A stretch of DNA of 64,000 nucleotides, from positions 1 to 64,000 of the forward strand of contig NZ_JAHLOQ010000007.1 in NCBI RefSeq assembly GCF_018917435.1. The letters are read 5' to 3'. The notes below the pieces were generated by a model. It saw only the letters and a list, made by a program, of their open reading frames with translations. It was not told the origin of the DNA and searched no databases. Shown here one piece after another: positions 17,406 to 26,709 of this stretch. This stretch comes from Intestinibacter bartlettii. GTDB lineage: Bacteria > Bacillota > Clostridia > Peptostreptococcales > Peptostreptococcaceae. The first letter of the stretch is position 1; every line of letters begins with the position of its first letter. The position numbers were made by a program, and so were the translations under genes.

Positions 17406-18047
17406 TTGAAATATATATAAAGTATATAAATTATACTTAAAATAGAGTTTTGCAACACATATGTTTTTTATATGACTCATATTAAGCAAAATTTATGACA
17501 GTCAAAACAGCTGATTTTTATGATGAAATTTATATTATAAAAATCAGCTATTTTCTTGTTTAAAATAAGTTTTTTATGTAAATTTTCTATTTTATTTTAA
17601 ATAACTAAAACTAAAAGTAGATTTTTTATCGAAAAAATAAGAAGCTATAATATTATAAATATTCTATTTAATTAAAATAAAATAAAACTTAAAATCTATT
17701 TTCCTAAAATTGTAAAAATTTAGATGATTATGTTTATTAATAAAATAAATAAAATTAAGATGAATTTCAAGAATAAATAAAGTCTAATAATTTTTAAAAT
17801 AAAAAAAACAACTAAAATAGCAATTATAGTTTAAAAAATAAGTAATAGAATGCTAAATATTGAAAAAATAATGAAAATTGTGGTAATCTTAAAACAGAAC
17901 AGTTCAAATGATAAAGTTTTTTATATTATATTTATGATTTTAATATAAGAAATTTCATAGTTAATATATTAACAAAAATAAAAATAGATTATAAAAAAGG
18001 AGACAAATTATAAAGTTATATATTTTAAATATAGGGGGATTACGACT
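17406..18047. other. AT-rich intergenic region, 640 bases
   Basis: Apart from one terminator (17509-17560), I see no gene, tRNA or clear regulator here. The sequence is almost pure A/T. The last 60 bases lead into the brnQ ribosome binding site (AGGGGGA at 18033-18039). Confidence 0.5.
17509..17560 (+). terminator. Terminator downstream of the PHP phosphatase gene
   Basis: AGCTGATTTTTA (17509-17520) pairs perfectly with TAAAAATCAGCT (17538-17549), followed by ATTTTCTTGTTT. The loop is 17 bases. Confidence 0.7.
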
Positions 18048-19370
18048 TTGAATAAAACAAATTTAAACGAAAAAAGTAAAATGGATTTTATGGTTATAGG
18101 ATTCGCGATTTTCTCAATGTTATTTGGAGCAGGGAATCTAATATTTCCACCATTTTTAGGATTTATGACAGGTTCTGCATGGATTGTAGGGTTTATAGGT
18201 TATGTATTAGCAGATATAATCTTAGGTGTATCAGGAATTATGACATCTTTAGATCATGACTATGAAAAAGATGGAACAGTATCAATATCATCTAGAGTTG
18301 ATAAAAGAATCGGCTTATTATTAGGTTTAACAATGATTACATGTATAGGACCAGCAGTTGTTATACCAAGAACTGCTGCAACAACTTTTGAAATAAGTAT
18401 ATTACCACTATTACCTAATTTTAATCCATTAGTATTTTCAGTAATATTCTTTTTAATAGTTATAGCACTTACAATAACAAAATCAAAAGTAGTTGATGTA
18501 ATAGGAAAAGTATTAACACCAATACTTTTAGTATCATTAGCTATATTAATTATAAAAGGTATTGCTACACCAATAGGAGATATGAGCCAAGTTCCACAAA
18601 TAGAAAACAATGTATTTGCAGAAGGTATAGCTCAAGGGTACCAAACAATGGATGCTTTAGGAGCAGTAGCACTTGCAGCACTTGTAATGAACTCAATTAT
18701 CTCTAAAGGATATACTAATAGAGCAGAAAAACGTAAAATTTTAATAAAATCTAATGTAGTAGCAGCTATCTTCTTAATATTAGTTTATGGAGGATTATGC
18801 TATATAGGAGCTACAGCATCAACTAGCCTTGACTCAGAAATAGGCCAAACATTATTACTTACAACATTAACTCATTTAATAATGGGTTATTGGGGAAAAG
18901 TTTTATTAGCTATAATAGTATTCTTTGCTTGTCTTACAACAGCAGTTGGATTAACTTCAGTAGCAGCAGAATATTATGAAGAAGTATCAAAAGGAAGATT
19001 AAACTATAAGGTTTTAGTAGTAGCTATTTGTGCTATAGCAACTGTAATATCAACTGTAGGAGTAAGTGATATTATAAAAGTTGCAGGACCATTACTAGAT
19101 ATAATCTACCCAGTTGCAGTAACATTAATAGTATTAACACTAATGAGTAATAAAATAAAAAGTAATGCAGTCTTTAACATATCAGCAATAGTTGCATGTT
19201 TATTTGGTGTAATGAATGTTTTAAAAGTAGAATTTATACAACATCTACCTTTAGCTGAAGTTGGATTAAGCTGGGTAATTCCAGTATTAATAGTAGCTGT
19301 AATATCTATTGTGGTTACATCAGGGAAATCAAAGAAAGACGAAAGATTAGAAGATACTCAAATTTCATAA
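18048..19370 (+). CDS. brnQ: Branched-chain amino acid carrier BrnQ (LIVCS family)
   Basis: A 440-residue integral membrane protein with about 12 hydrophobic segments, of the LIV-II cation symporter family for leucine, isoleucine and valine. The N-terminal FAIFSMLFGAGNLIFPPFLG and CIGPAVVIPRTAATTFE are strong family signatures. The start is TTG at 18048, eight bases after AGGGGGA, and no better in-frame ATG lies before MDFMVIG. It is transcribed alone and ends in an 18-bp terminator stem. Confidence 0.93.
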   Translation: MNKTNLNEKSKMDFMVIGFAIFSMLFGAGNLIFPPFLGFMTGSAWIVGFIGYVLADIILGVSGIMTSLDHDYEKDGTVSISSRVDKRIGLLLGLTMITCIGPAVVIPRTAATTFEISILPLLPNFNPLVFSVIFFLIVIALTITKSKVVDVIGKVLTPILLVSLAILIIKGIATPIGDMSQVPQIENNVFAEGIAQGYQTMDALGAVALAALVMNSIISKGYTNRAEKRKILIKSNVVAAIFLILVYGGLCYIGATASTSLDSEIGQTLLLTTLTHLIMGYWGKVLLAIIVFFACLTTAVGLTSVAAEYYEEVSKGRLNYKVLVVAICAIATVISTVGVSDIIKVAGPLLDIIYPVAVTLIVLTLMSNKIKSNAVFNISAIVACLFGVMNVLKVEFIQHLPLAEVGLSWVIPVLIVAVISIVVTSGKSKKDERLEDTQIS

Positions 19371-19384
19371 ATATAATTAGATTA

Positions 19385-19430
19385 AAAATGCATCTTTGGA
19401 TTTTATATAGAATCCAAAGATGCATTTTCT
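19385..19430. terminator. Terminator after brnQ
   Basis: Arms 19385-19402 and 19411-19428 are perfectly complementary over 18 bp. The outer AAAA/TTTT gives a short U-tract in either direction. Confidence 0.85.
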
Positions 19431-19471
19431 AATTCATTTTTTAAAATGATAAATAAAATAAAAATAAATTA

Positions 19472-19500
19472 TTGACTACTGTAAAAAAATAGTATATACT
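19472..19500 (+). promoter_or_regulatory. Promoter of tRNA-Ser
   Basis: TTGACT (19472-19477), 17-bp spacer, TATACT (19495-19500). The tRNA starts 13 bases after the -10 box. Confidence 0.8.
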
Positions 19501-19512
19501 TGTAGTAGAAAT

Positions 19513-19604
19513 GGAGAAGTACTCAAGTGGCTCAAGAGGATCCCCTGCTAAGGGATTAGGCTGGGTTAACCGGTGCGAGGGTTCGAATCCCTCCTTCTCC
19601 GCCA
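19513..19604 (+). tRNA. tRNA-Ser (anticodon GCT)
   Basis: A 92-nt class II tRNA. The acceptor stem GGAGAAG (19513-19519) pairs with CTTCTCC before the discriminator G and an encoded CCA. The anticodon loop CTGCTAA (19545-19551) gives anticodon GCT, which reads AGC/AGU serine codons. A long variable arm and GGTTCGAATCC T-arm are present. It has its own promoter and terminator. Confidence 0.97.
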
Positions 19605-19606
19605 GT

Positions 19607-19636
19607 AAGCTCTGATGATTTTCATCAGAGCTTTTT
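19607..19636 (+). terminator. Terminator after tRNA-Ser
   Basis: AAGCTCTGATGA (19607-19618) pairs perfectly with TCATCAGAGCTT (19622-19633), followed by TTTT. Confidence 0.88.
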
Positions 19637-19709
19637 TCTTATGTAAAAATTTGTGTAAAAAGAATCATTATATAGATATAAATAATAGGAAAAATAAACC
19701 AATAATAAT

Positions 19710-19738
19710 TTGACTATAAAAAAACAATGTGCTAAAAT
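19710..19738 (+). promoter_or_regulatory. Promoter upstream of the methyltransferase pair
   Basis: TTGACT (19710-19715), 17-bp spacer, TAAAAT (19733-19738). A transcript would start near 19745 and run straight into the hairpin at 19768. Confidence 0.65.
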
Positions 19739-19767
19739 TTAAATAACGATGAATAATTAATTAACAG

Positions 19768-19820
19768 TGTCATGAAGATACTAGTACTCTCGAAGTGCGC
19801 GTATTTTCATGACATTTTTT
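19768..19820 (+). terminator. Leader terminator/attenuator before the methyltransferase genes
   Basis: TGTCATGAAGATAC (19768-19781) pairs with GTATTTTCATGACA (19801-19814; one G-U pair), with an inner GTACT/AGTGC stem, followed by TTTTTT (19815-19820). It is 40 bases before the first methyltransferase start and about 25 after the predicted transcription start. It therefore defines either a 75-nt small RNA or an attenuator. I do not recognise a known riboswitch. Confidence 0.75.
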
Positions 19821-19859
19821 GTTTTATATAGAAAAAATACTAAAATTGGGGTGGAGAAT

Positions 19860-20627
19860 ATGAAGATGAAAGAATTTTTAAAGGAAAACGAAAGATATTG
19901 GGCAGACAGAGCGGAAGGATACTGCCAAGTTAATATAGATGAATTAAAAAGTAATAAAAAACTTGAATGGATAGATATTATAAAATCTAATGCACCAGTT
20001 TTTGCTGGTGACAGAAGATTAAAGGTTTTAGATATAGGATGTGGACCAGGATTTTTCTCAATAATATTATCATGTGCAGGATATGATGTAACTGCTGTTG
20101 ATTATACAGAAGAAATGTTAAATAAAGCAAAACAAAATGCAGGGGATTTAAAAGATAAAATTAAATTTAGAAGAATGGATGCTCACAACTTGGAGTTTGA
20201 TGAAGGACAATTTGATTTAATAGTAACTAGAAATCTTACTTGGAATTTGAAAGATCCAGAAAAAGCATATAAAAGCTGGTACAAGGTTTTAAGAAAAGGT
20301 GGAAAGATGATAAACTTCGATGCTAACTGGTATTTACATCTTTTTGATGAAGAAAAAAGAAGAGAATATGAAAGTGATAGAAAAAACGTAGAACTTTCAG
20401 GAATGGAAGATCACTACACATGTACAGATATAGATTCAATGGAGGATTTGGCGAGACAAGTTCCACTTAGCAAAATACAAAGACCTTCTTGGGATAGAGT
20501 AGTTTTAGATAAAATAGGATTTAAAAATATAAAAATAGACCAAAATATTTGGACAAAGACATGGAATGAAGAAGAAAAATTAAATTATGGCTCAACACCA
20601 ATGTTTATGATAATTGGAGAAAAATAG
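19860..20627 (+). CDS. Class I SAM-dependent methyltransferase (paralogue 1)
   Basis: I start at ATG 19860, just after GGGGTGGAG, giving 255 residues. An upstream in-frame start would run through the leader terminator's flank and lacks a ribosome binding site. The Rossmann-type SAM fold is clear: motif I VLDIGCGPGFFSI (about residues 55-67), acidic loop TAVDYTEEM, MDAHNLEF, and RNLTWNLKDPEKAY after strand 4. The substrate is unknown. The next gene is a full-length paralogue with the same motif order, so the pair arose by duplication. No partner gene indicates a pathway. Confidence 0.85.
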   Translation: MKMKEFLKENERYWADRAEGYCQVNIDELKSNKKLEWIDIIKSNAPVFAGDRRLKVLDIGCGPGFFSIILSCAGYDVTAVDYTEEMLNKAKQNAGDLKDKIKFRRMDAHNLEFDEGQFDLIVTRNLTWNLKDPEKAYKSWYKVLRKGGKMINFDANWYLHLFDEEKRREYESDRKNVELSGMEDHYTCTDIDSMEDLARQVPLSKIQRPSWDRVVLDKIGFKNIKIDQNIWTKTWNEEEKLNYGSTPMFMIIGEK

Positions 20628-20713
20628 ATTACTAACATATAAATTGGTTAACCTAATAAATTAACAATAAATTATTAAAATCAAGAAAAAAGGGATATAT
20701 GGAGGCGATTTGA

Positions 20714-21442
20714 GTGAATTTAGTAGACAGAATAGAAAATTACTGGTCAAAAAGAAGTGATGATTTCTTTGATTTAAGAATAGAAGAATTAAAAAGTGAT
20801 AAAAGACAATTATGGCAAGATGAAATAATATCAAACTTACCAGACAAAGAACATTTAAAAATACTAGATGTAGGATGTGGACCAGGATTTTTCTCTGTTA
20901 TATTAGCATCTTTAGGGCATGATGTAATAGGAATTGATTTAACTGAATCAATGATACAAAAAGCTGATGAAATTGCAGATATGCTAGATTATAATATAGA
21001 TTTTAGAGTTATGAATGCACAAGAGTTGGATTTTGATGATGAGGAGTTTGATGTGGTTATCTCAAGAAATCTAACATGGACATTGCCAGATATAGAACAA
21101 GCATATAAAGAATGGTATAGAGTTTTGAAAAAAGATGGTGTTCTTTTAAACTTTGATGCTGATTATGGAAAAGTCTGTTTAGAAGAAGAAATGAAATCAC
21201 TAGGAGAAGAACATTCTCACAATATGATGGATAAAAGTATGGTAAATGAATGTGATGCTATAAAACAAGAGTTGGAAATAAGCAAAAGACGTAGACCTAT
21301 GTGGGATGAGGAGTTTTTAAAAGAAATAGGGTTTGGAGCATGTAAAACAGATTGTGAAATAAGTGGAAGGGTTTATAAAATAAAAGATGATTTTTATAAT
21401 CCAACTCCAATGTTCAAAGTCTGTGCAGTAAAAAGTAGATAG
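20714..21442 (+). CDS. Class I SAM-dependent methyltransferase (paralogue 2)
   Basis: A 242-residue paralogue of the gene before it. It starts at GTG 20714, six bases after GGAGGCG. Shared segments are ENYWSKRSDDFFDLRIEELK at the N-terminus, ILDVGCGPGFFSVILASLG (motif I) and SRNLTWTLPDIEQAYKEWY. Both end in a similar TPMFK/TPMFM stretch. The 86-base gap has no terminator, so the pair is probably one transcript. The substrate is unknown. Confidence 0.85.
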   Translation: MNLVDRIENYWSKRSDDFFDLRIEELKSDKRQLWQDEIISNLPDKEHLKILDVGCGPGFFSVILASLGHDVIGIDLTESMIQKADEIADMLDYNIDFRVMNAQELDFDDEEFDVVISRNLTWTLPDIEQAYKEWYRVLKKDGVLLNFDADYGKVCLEEEMKSLGEEHSHNMMDKSMVNECDAIKQELEISKRRRPMWDEEFLKEIGFGACKTDCEISGRVYKIKDDFYNPTPMFKVCAVKSR

Positions 21443-21449
21443 TAAATGT

Positions 21450-21494
21450 AAAGGATATAAGAAGTTTAAATAATACTTTTTATATCCTTTTTTA
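21450..21494 (+). terminator. Terminator after the methyltransferase pair
   Basis: AAAGGATATA (21450-21459) pairs perfectly with TATATCCTTT (21481-21490), followed by TTT. Repeat copy A follows three bases later. Confidence 0.75.
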
Positions 21495-21496
21495 TA

Positions 21497-21556
21497 ATGC
21501 ATAGGAAATTATAATCAGCTTTAAATTGTGGATAAATATAATTTCCGTTGATGCAT
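21497..21556. repeat. 43-nt palindromic repeat, copy A
   Basis: The core 21504-21546 is 43 nt: GGAAATTATA, a 23-base middle containing TTGTGGATAA, and TATAATTTCC. ATGCAT occurs on both sides (21497-21502 and 21551-21556). The two arms are exact inverted repeats. The same 43-nt layout recurs at 37382 and 47454. Confidence 0.65.
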
Positions 21557-21668
21557 TTCAAAAAAATCTACATTTTTAAAGGTCTTTAGGATAAAGATTT
21601 TTTTAAGTTGTATAAAATCTTTTTTTCTAATAAAATAAAATTGAAAAGAAGGGAGATTAAATATATTT

Positions 21669-23234
21669 ATGAAACATGATCATGCAGCAACAAGGAGAAT
21701 GCTCAGCTATGGCGAATTGAAAAAATATCAAATATTAGCTGAATCTTTAATAGTAGGATTAATTGTAGGACTAGTAATAGTTTTGCATAGGGTTATTTTA
21801 TCGAGCGTATTTTCTTTATTCAAAAACTTTTATAGTTTGGGAAGAGAAAATTTCGTATATATACCGGCTATTTTTGCGGTATTAATATTTTTGGGATATA
21901 TTGTGGGGAAATCAGTAAAAATAGATCCTATGATAACGGGGAGTGGAATACCTCAAGTCGAGGGGATTTTGCTTAGAAAACTTAAACAAAAATGGTATAG
22001 TGTTTTAGTTTTAAAATTTGTTAGTGGTCTTGTATGTTTAGCGACAGGGCTATCATTAGGTAGAGAGGGCCCATCTGTTCAAATTGGAGCTTGTGTTGGG
22101 GAAGGGTTCGCAGAGAGTACTAAAAAAATGGATAATGAGAAGAAATATTTCATAACATGTGGGGCAAGTGCAGGGCTTGCAGCAGCATTTAATGCACCGA
22201 TGGCGGGTGTTATGTTTTCTTTAGAAGAAGCTCACAAAAACTTCTCACCAATAGTTCTTCTTTCGGCAATATCAGCATCACTTGCGGCGGACTTTGCGTC
22301 TAAAAACTTCTTTGGACTAAAACCTTCATTAAACTTTCATCAATTATCAGCGATGCCTCTAAAATATTACTGGGCGTTATTGATTTTGGGGATTGTAATA
22401 GGAATTAGTGGAACAATCTTTAATAAAGGATTATTAGTATCTCAAATATTATACAAAAAAACAAATTTATCAATAGAAATGAAATGTATAATTCCTTTTA
22501 TAGTAACTGGAATAGTCGGGCTTACAGTGCCAGCGTTATTAGGTGGTGGCCATGATTTAATAATGAGTTTACAAAATTTAAATATATCAATGGAATTATT
22601 GATAGCTTATATAGTTATTAAATTTATATTTACGTTTGTATGCTTTGGTTCAGGGGCACCAGGAGGGATATTTTTCCCATTATTAACACTTGGTTCTTTG
22701 GTAGGTGATTTTGTTGGAATAATTATGGTTACTTATTTTAATATTCCACAAGAGTATTTACTAAACTTCATAGTAATTGCGATGGCAGGTCATTTTGCAG
22801 CAATAGTTAAATCACCAATTACAGCGATTATACTAATTTCAGAAATGACAGGTTCACTAAATCACTTGCTTTCTTTAGCAGTTGTATCATTAGTGGCGCT
22901 TTTAGTTTCTGATTTATTAAAAACAAGACCAATTTATGAAGCTTTATTAGACAGAATATTACAAAATAATAATTCTAAGCTAGAAGGAAGCTACAATAAA
23001 AAGACATTAGTAGAAGTTTCTGTAGAATTAGGAAGCACAATGGATAATCACTATATAAAAGATATAAAATGGCCAGAGGGGTCACTAGTTGTATCGATAT
23101 TAAGAGGTGAAAAAGAGATAATACCACATGGGACGACACTTCTTTTGGCAGGGGATTTGGTCACTGTTATGACTAATGAAAAAACAGCACCTAGTGTTTT
23201 AGAGGATATAGGAAAAAAAGCAAGTTGTTCTTAA
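21669..23234 (+). CDS. ClC-family chloride channel/antiporter with C-terminal RCK domain
   Basis: A 521-residue ClC protein. About ten to twelve hydrophobic helices carry the ion-path motifs GSGIPQVEG, GREGPSVQ (gating glutamate present, so a proton-coupled exchanger is likely) and GAPGGIFFPLL. The last 80 residues (LVEVSVELGSTMDN...IIPHGTTLLLAGDLVTVMTNEK) match a TrkA-C/RCK-C regulatory domain. AAGGGAG lies 13 bases before the ATG, a long spacing. It probably moves chloride or a related anion for pH or acid homeostasis; the ion cannot be assigned by eye. Confidence 0.9.
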   Translation: MKHDHAATRRMLSYGELKKYQILAESLIVGLIVGLVIVLHRVILSSVFSLFKNFYSLGRENFVYIPAIFAVLIFLGYIVGKSVKIDPMITGSGIPQVEGILLRKLKQKWYSVLVLKFVSGLVCLATGLSLGREGPSVQIGACVGEGFAESTKKMDNEKKYFITCGASAGLAAAFNAPMAGVMFSLEEAHKNFSPIVLLSAISASLAADFASKNFFGLKPSLNFHQLSAMPLKYYWALLILGIVIGISGTIFNKGLLVSQILYKKTNLSIEMKCIIPFIVTGIVGLTVPALLGGGHDLIMSLQNLNISMELLIAYIVIKFIFTFVCFGSGAPGGIFFPLLTLGSLVGDFVGIIMVTYFNIPQEYLLNFIVIAMAGHFAAIVKSPITAIILISEMTGSLNHLLSLAVVSLVALLVSDLLKTRPIYEALLDRILQNNNSKLEGSYNKKTLVEVSVELGSTMDNHYIKDIKWPEGSLVVSILRGEKEIIPHGTTLLLAGDLVTVMTNEKTAPSVLEDIGKKASCS

Positions 23235-23372
23235 ATTATGTAAAAGTTTTAAGAGATATTAATAAAAGTAATCGTATTAATGTATTTTTATATTAAAATT
23301 AGAGAACACTTAAATAAGGATATTTTTGAGCGTATATTTGATATAATATGATAATGTAGATAAGTTAATAAA

Positions 23373-23409
23373 ATCACGGCAATATAATTTATTTGTCGTG
23401 ATAATTTTT
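23373..23409 (+). terminator. Hairpin before the helicase gene, possible clc terminator
   Basis: ATCACGGCA (23373-23381) pairs with TGTCGTGAT (23394-23402; one G-U pair), followed by AATTTTT. It lies 139 bases after the ClC gene and about 20 before the helicase start. Confidence 0.5.
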
Positions 23410-23429
23410 AATACATTAAGGTGGAAAAT

Positions 23430-25472
23430 ATGATAGATATAGATAAATTAAATAAAAATCAACAGGAAGCAGTCAAGCATGTGGACGGTCCGTGTATGGT
23501 ATTGGCTGGTCCTGGGTCTGGAAAGACAAGGGTTATCACTTATAGAATTGTGAATATGGTTATGAACGAAGGTATACCTCCAACTAGAATTCTTGCAATA
23601 AGCTTTACAAAAGCATCTTCAATTGAAATGAAAAATAGGGCTTTGAGTATATGCAACGATTTTAGAATGGAAAAAGTGACTTTCGGTACATTTCATGCGG
23701 TCTTTTTTAGGATTTTAAGAAAATTTGAGAGAATGAACTTAAATAGTATTTTAGACGAGAAGACTAAGCGTTTTGCATTAAAAGGAATTTTAAAGAGTTT
23801 AAATGTAGAAAATGGAGAAGATGATGAACTTATAGGACAAGTTATAAATGAGATTTCATATGTTAAAAATGAGTTGATGGATAAGGCGGATTTTCAGTCA
23901 GAAGTCCTTACAAAGGATGAATTTATAAATACATATAATATGTATGAAAATTATAAAGATGAAATCAAAAAAATAGACTTTGATGATATGTTAATTAGAA
24001 CTTACTACTTATTAAAAAATAATCCGCAAGTTCTTGAAGTAGTTAGAAGTGTGTATAAGTATATATTAGTCGATGAGTTTCAAGATGTGAACAAAGTCCA
24101 GTTTGAAGTTTTAAAATTAATAGCAGGCGAGGATAAAAATATATTTGTAGTTGGGGATGAGGACCAAAGTATATATGGATTTAGAGGATCTAGACCTGAC
24201 TTTTTACTTAAATTTAAGGATTATTTTAAAGATGCAAAAGAAGTAAGGCTTGATATAAATTATAGATCAAAATCCGAAATAATAGGTACAGCTAATAGAT
24301 TAATAAATAAAAACCAAAACAGATATAATAAAGTGATTAAATGTGCCAGGGAAGAAAAGGGAAGTGTTGAATATTTAATTCCAAAAGACTCAGAAGATGA
24401 AGCAGTACAAATTGCAAAAGATATCTTAGAAAGGGTTAAACAAGATTATGTTGAGTATGACGACTTTGCTGTAATATACAGAACAAATCTTCAATCAAGA
24501 GCATTGGTAGATGTATTTATGGATATGAGAATTCCGTTTGTAATTAGGGATGCTGTTGTGACAATATACGACCATTGGGCTGCAAAGGATATATTATCTT
24601 ATTTGAGATTATCAATTGACCCAGATTCAAATCAAGACTGGATAAGAATAATAAATAAGCCATTTAGATATATATCTAGAGAAAGTATAAACTCAGTAAA
24701 AGATGAAAAATACTTCTTAAATGCATTAATAACAAAGTGCAACTTGCATCAAAAACAAGTTAAAACTATAACTGACTTAGAGATAGACTTGAGTTATCTT
24801 AAAGCATTATCGCCTAAAAATGCAATTTCATATATAAGAAGTACATTAGATTATGACAAATATATATTAGATTATTGCATGAATAGAAAAATAAAACCAA
24901 ATGGTTTAATTGAGATACTTAATGAGGTGGAGAGTTCTTCATCAAATTTTGAAACAATAGAAGAATATTTAAGTCATATTGAAAAGGTAAAAGAAGAACT
25001 ACAAGAAAATCAAAAGCACAAGGAAGTAAATGGAGTAATATTTACAACTATGCATAGTGCAAAGGGTTTAGAATTCGATAATGTATATATTATAGGGGTT
25101 AATGAGGGGACTATTCCTCATGAAAAATCATATGACATTGAAGATGAAGAAAAAGCCGATGAGCAGATTGAAGAAGAGAGAAGACTTATGTATGTTGGTA
25201 TTACAAGGGCCAAAGATAGATTATGTATAAGTTGTCCTCAAAATAAATATGGCAAAAAAGCATCTAAATCAAGATTTATAGATGAAATAGAAGAACCTTT
25301 AAATTCTGAATTAAAACAAATTCGTATAGGCGATAAAGTTTTTCATAAAACATTTAAAGAGGGGAAAATAATAGAAAAGAACAACAATATGATAACTGTA
25401 AAGTTTAAAAATTCTACAAAGACTTTGGATTATAAAATATGCTTAAAAAATAAAATAATTAGAATATTATAG
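23430..25472 (+). CDS. UvrD/PcrA-like SF1 DNA helicase
   Basis: The start is ATG 23430, five bases after AAGGTGG; a GTG at 23421 would overlap that site. The 680-residue protein has all SF1A motifs: NKNQQEAV Q-motif, Walker A AGPGSGKTR, Walker B VDEFQDVN, motif III GDEDQSIYGFRGS, motif IV YRSKSEI, TMHSAKGLEFDNVYIIG and motif VI YVGITRAKDRL. A short C-terminal Tudor-like stretch (IRIGDKVFHKTFKEGKIIE) is as in PcrA. At 680 it is shorter than typical PcrA (about 730-770). A role in DNA repair is likely; whether it is the main PcrA is not clear. Confidence 0.88.
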   Translation: MIDIDKLNKNQQEAVKHVDGPCMVLAGPGSGKTRVITYRIVNMVMNEGIPPTRILAISFTKASSIEMKNRALSICNDFRMEKVTFGTFHAVFFRILRKFERMNLNSILDEKTKRFALKGILKSLNVENGEDDELIGQVINEISYVKNELMDKADFQSEVLTKDEFINTYNMYENYKDEIKKIDFDDMLIRTYYLLKNNPQVLEVVRSVYKYILVDEFQDVNKVQFEVLKLIAGEDKNIFVVGDEDQSIYGFRGSRPDFLLKFKDYFKDAKEVRLDINYRSKSEIIGTANRLINKNQNRYNKVIKCAREEKGSVEYLIPKDSEDEAVQIAKDILERVKQDYVEYDDFAVIYRTNLQSRALVDVFMDMRIPFVIRDAVVTIYDHWAAKDILSYLRLSIDPDSNQDWIRIINKPFRYISRESINSVKDEKYFLNALITKCNLHQKQVKTITDLEIDLSYLKALSPKNAISYIRSTLDYDKYILDYCMNRKIKPNGLIEILNEVESSSSNFETIEEYLSHIEKVKEELQENQKHKEVNGVIFTTMHSAKGLEFDNVYIIGVNEGTIPHEKSYDIEDEEKADEQIEEERRLMYVGITRAKDRLCISCPQNKYGKKASKSRFIDEIEEPLNSELKQIRIGDKVFHKTFKEGKIIEKNNNMITVKFKNSTKTLDYKICLKNKIIRIL

Positions 25473-25532
25473 GGATGTAGCTAATAAAATAAATAGAAAA
25501 TCAAAAAAATATTTCTAAATTTATGAAAATAA

Positions 25533-25562
25533 TTGACAAAAATGGATAATATAACCTATAAT
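25533..25562 (+). promoter_or_regulatory. Promoter of the T-box leader
   Basis: TTGACA (25533-25538), 18-bp spacer, TATAAT (25557-25562). Both boxes match consensus exactly. Confidence 0.8.
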
Positions 25563-25599
25563 TAGATTAATTTAATAAGTATAATTCTAAGAAAAAGAA

Positions 25600-25825
25600 A
25601 GTAGCATAAATATAAGTTAAAGCGAGCTGAGTATGGTGTGAGTCAGTAACGGAGTTTATTGTGAAGAGAGCTTTGGAGAAGACTATCTGAATAGATTAGT
25701 AGGATAGGAGGTATGCCTGCCTTAAAGGCTTGAGTGGATAGTTAGAATTTTATATCTAATTATCAAAAAGAGTGGTAACGCGGTAATTCGTCTCTTAGTT
25801 TTTTAACTAAGGGACTTTTTTATTA
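25600..25825 (+). promoter_or_regulatory. T-box riboswitch upstream of an amino acid ABC transporter
   Basis: The antiterminator carries the T-box core AGTGGTAACGCGG (25771-25783), followed by the terminator GTCTCTTAGTT/AACTAAGGGAC (25790-25815) and TTTTTT. The 5' part has a stem I-like region with GGTGTGAG and a specifier-side GTGAAGAGAGCTTTGGAG. I cannot fix the specifier codon by eye; GAG, AGA and AGC are all possible by alignment. The element makes the transporter respond to an uncharged tRNA. Confidence 0.9.
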
Positions 25826-25847
25826 TAAAAAATAAGGGGGAATTATA

Positions 25848-26681
25848 ATGAAATTAAAAAAATTATTAGCTACAGGGTTAGCAGCAATCATGGTTATGGG
25901 CTTAGTTGGATGCAGTAGCTCAAAAGGTTCAGAATCTACAGAATCAACTGACAAATTACAACAAATAAAAGATGCAGGAGTATTAAAAGTAGGTACAAGT
26001 GCTGAATATTCTCCATATGAATTCCACAAAGTTGTAGATGGGGAAGACAAAATTGTTGGGTTTGATGATTTCGTAGTTCAAGAAATAGCAAAAGATATGG
26101 GAGTTAAAGTTGAATACGAAGATATGGACTTTGATGGTTTACTAGGTGCTTTACAAGCTGATAAAGTAGACATAGTTTTAGCTGGTATGACTCCAGATGA
26201 AAAAAGAAGAAAAAGTGTTGATTTCTCTGAAATATACTACACTAACAGCAATGTTTGTATAGTTGCAAAAGGTAAAGAAGACACTATAAAAAAATCTGAA
26301 GATTTAAAAGACTTAAAAGTTGGTGTTCAAAAAGGAACAACTCAAGCAGATTATGTTACTAATACATTAGGAATAACTAATGCAACTCAATTAAAGAAAA
26401 TACCAGATTTAATGTTAGAACTTCAAAATGGAAAAATAGACGTTATAGTTACTGGTAAAGCTGTTGCTGAAATAAATGTTCAAAAATACGATAATATAGC
26501 AATAGGAAATACAACAGTAGGTGATGAAGTTGCTGAAACTGCAGCTGCAGCAATTAAAAAATCAGGTAAAGGCGTTGATAATACTTCATTTATAAAATCT
26601 GTAAACGACACTATAAAAAGATTACAAGATAGTGGAGATATGGATAAATATATGCAAGAAGCTTTAAAATTAGCTGAATAA
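25848..26681 (+). CDS. Amino acid ABC transporter, substrate-binding lipoprotein
   Basis: A 277-residue extracytoplasmic binding protein. The signal peptide ends in a lipobox with Cys22 (GLVGC), so it is membrane-anchored. The SBP type 3 fold is shown by LKVGTSAEYSPYEF, GFDDFVVQEIAK, DIVLAGMTPDEKRRKSVDFS and LKVGVQKGTTQADY. These are typical of polar amino acid binders. It is the first gene behind the T-box leader, followed by permease and ATPase genes. The substrate is probably the amino acid of the T-box specifier tRNA. Confidence 0.9.
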   Translation: MKLKKLLATGLAAIMVMGLVGCSSSKGSESTESTDKLQQIKDAGVLKVGTSAEYSPYEFHKVVDGEDKIVGFDDFVVQEIAKDMGVKVEYEDMDFDGLLGALQADKVDIVLAGMTPDEKRRKSVDFSEIYYTNSNVCIVAKGKEDTIKKSEDLKDLKVGVQKGTTQADYVTNTLGITNATQLKKIPDLMLELQNGKIDVIVTGKAVAEINVQKYDNIAIGNTTVGDEVAETAAAAIKKSGKGVDNTSFIKSVNDTIKRLQDSGDMDKYMQEALKLAE

Positions 26682-26709
26682 TAGACAATTATAAGTAGGA
26701 GATGTGATT

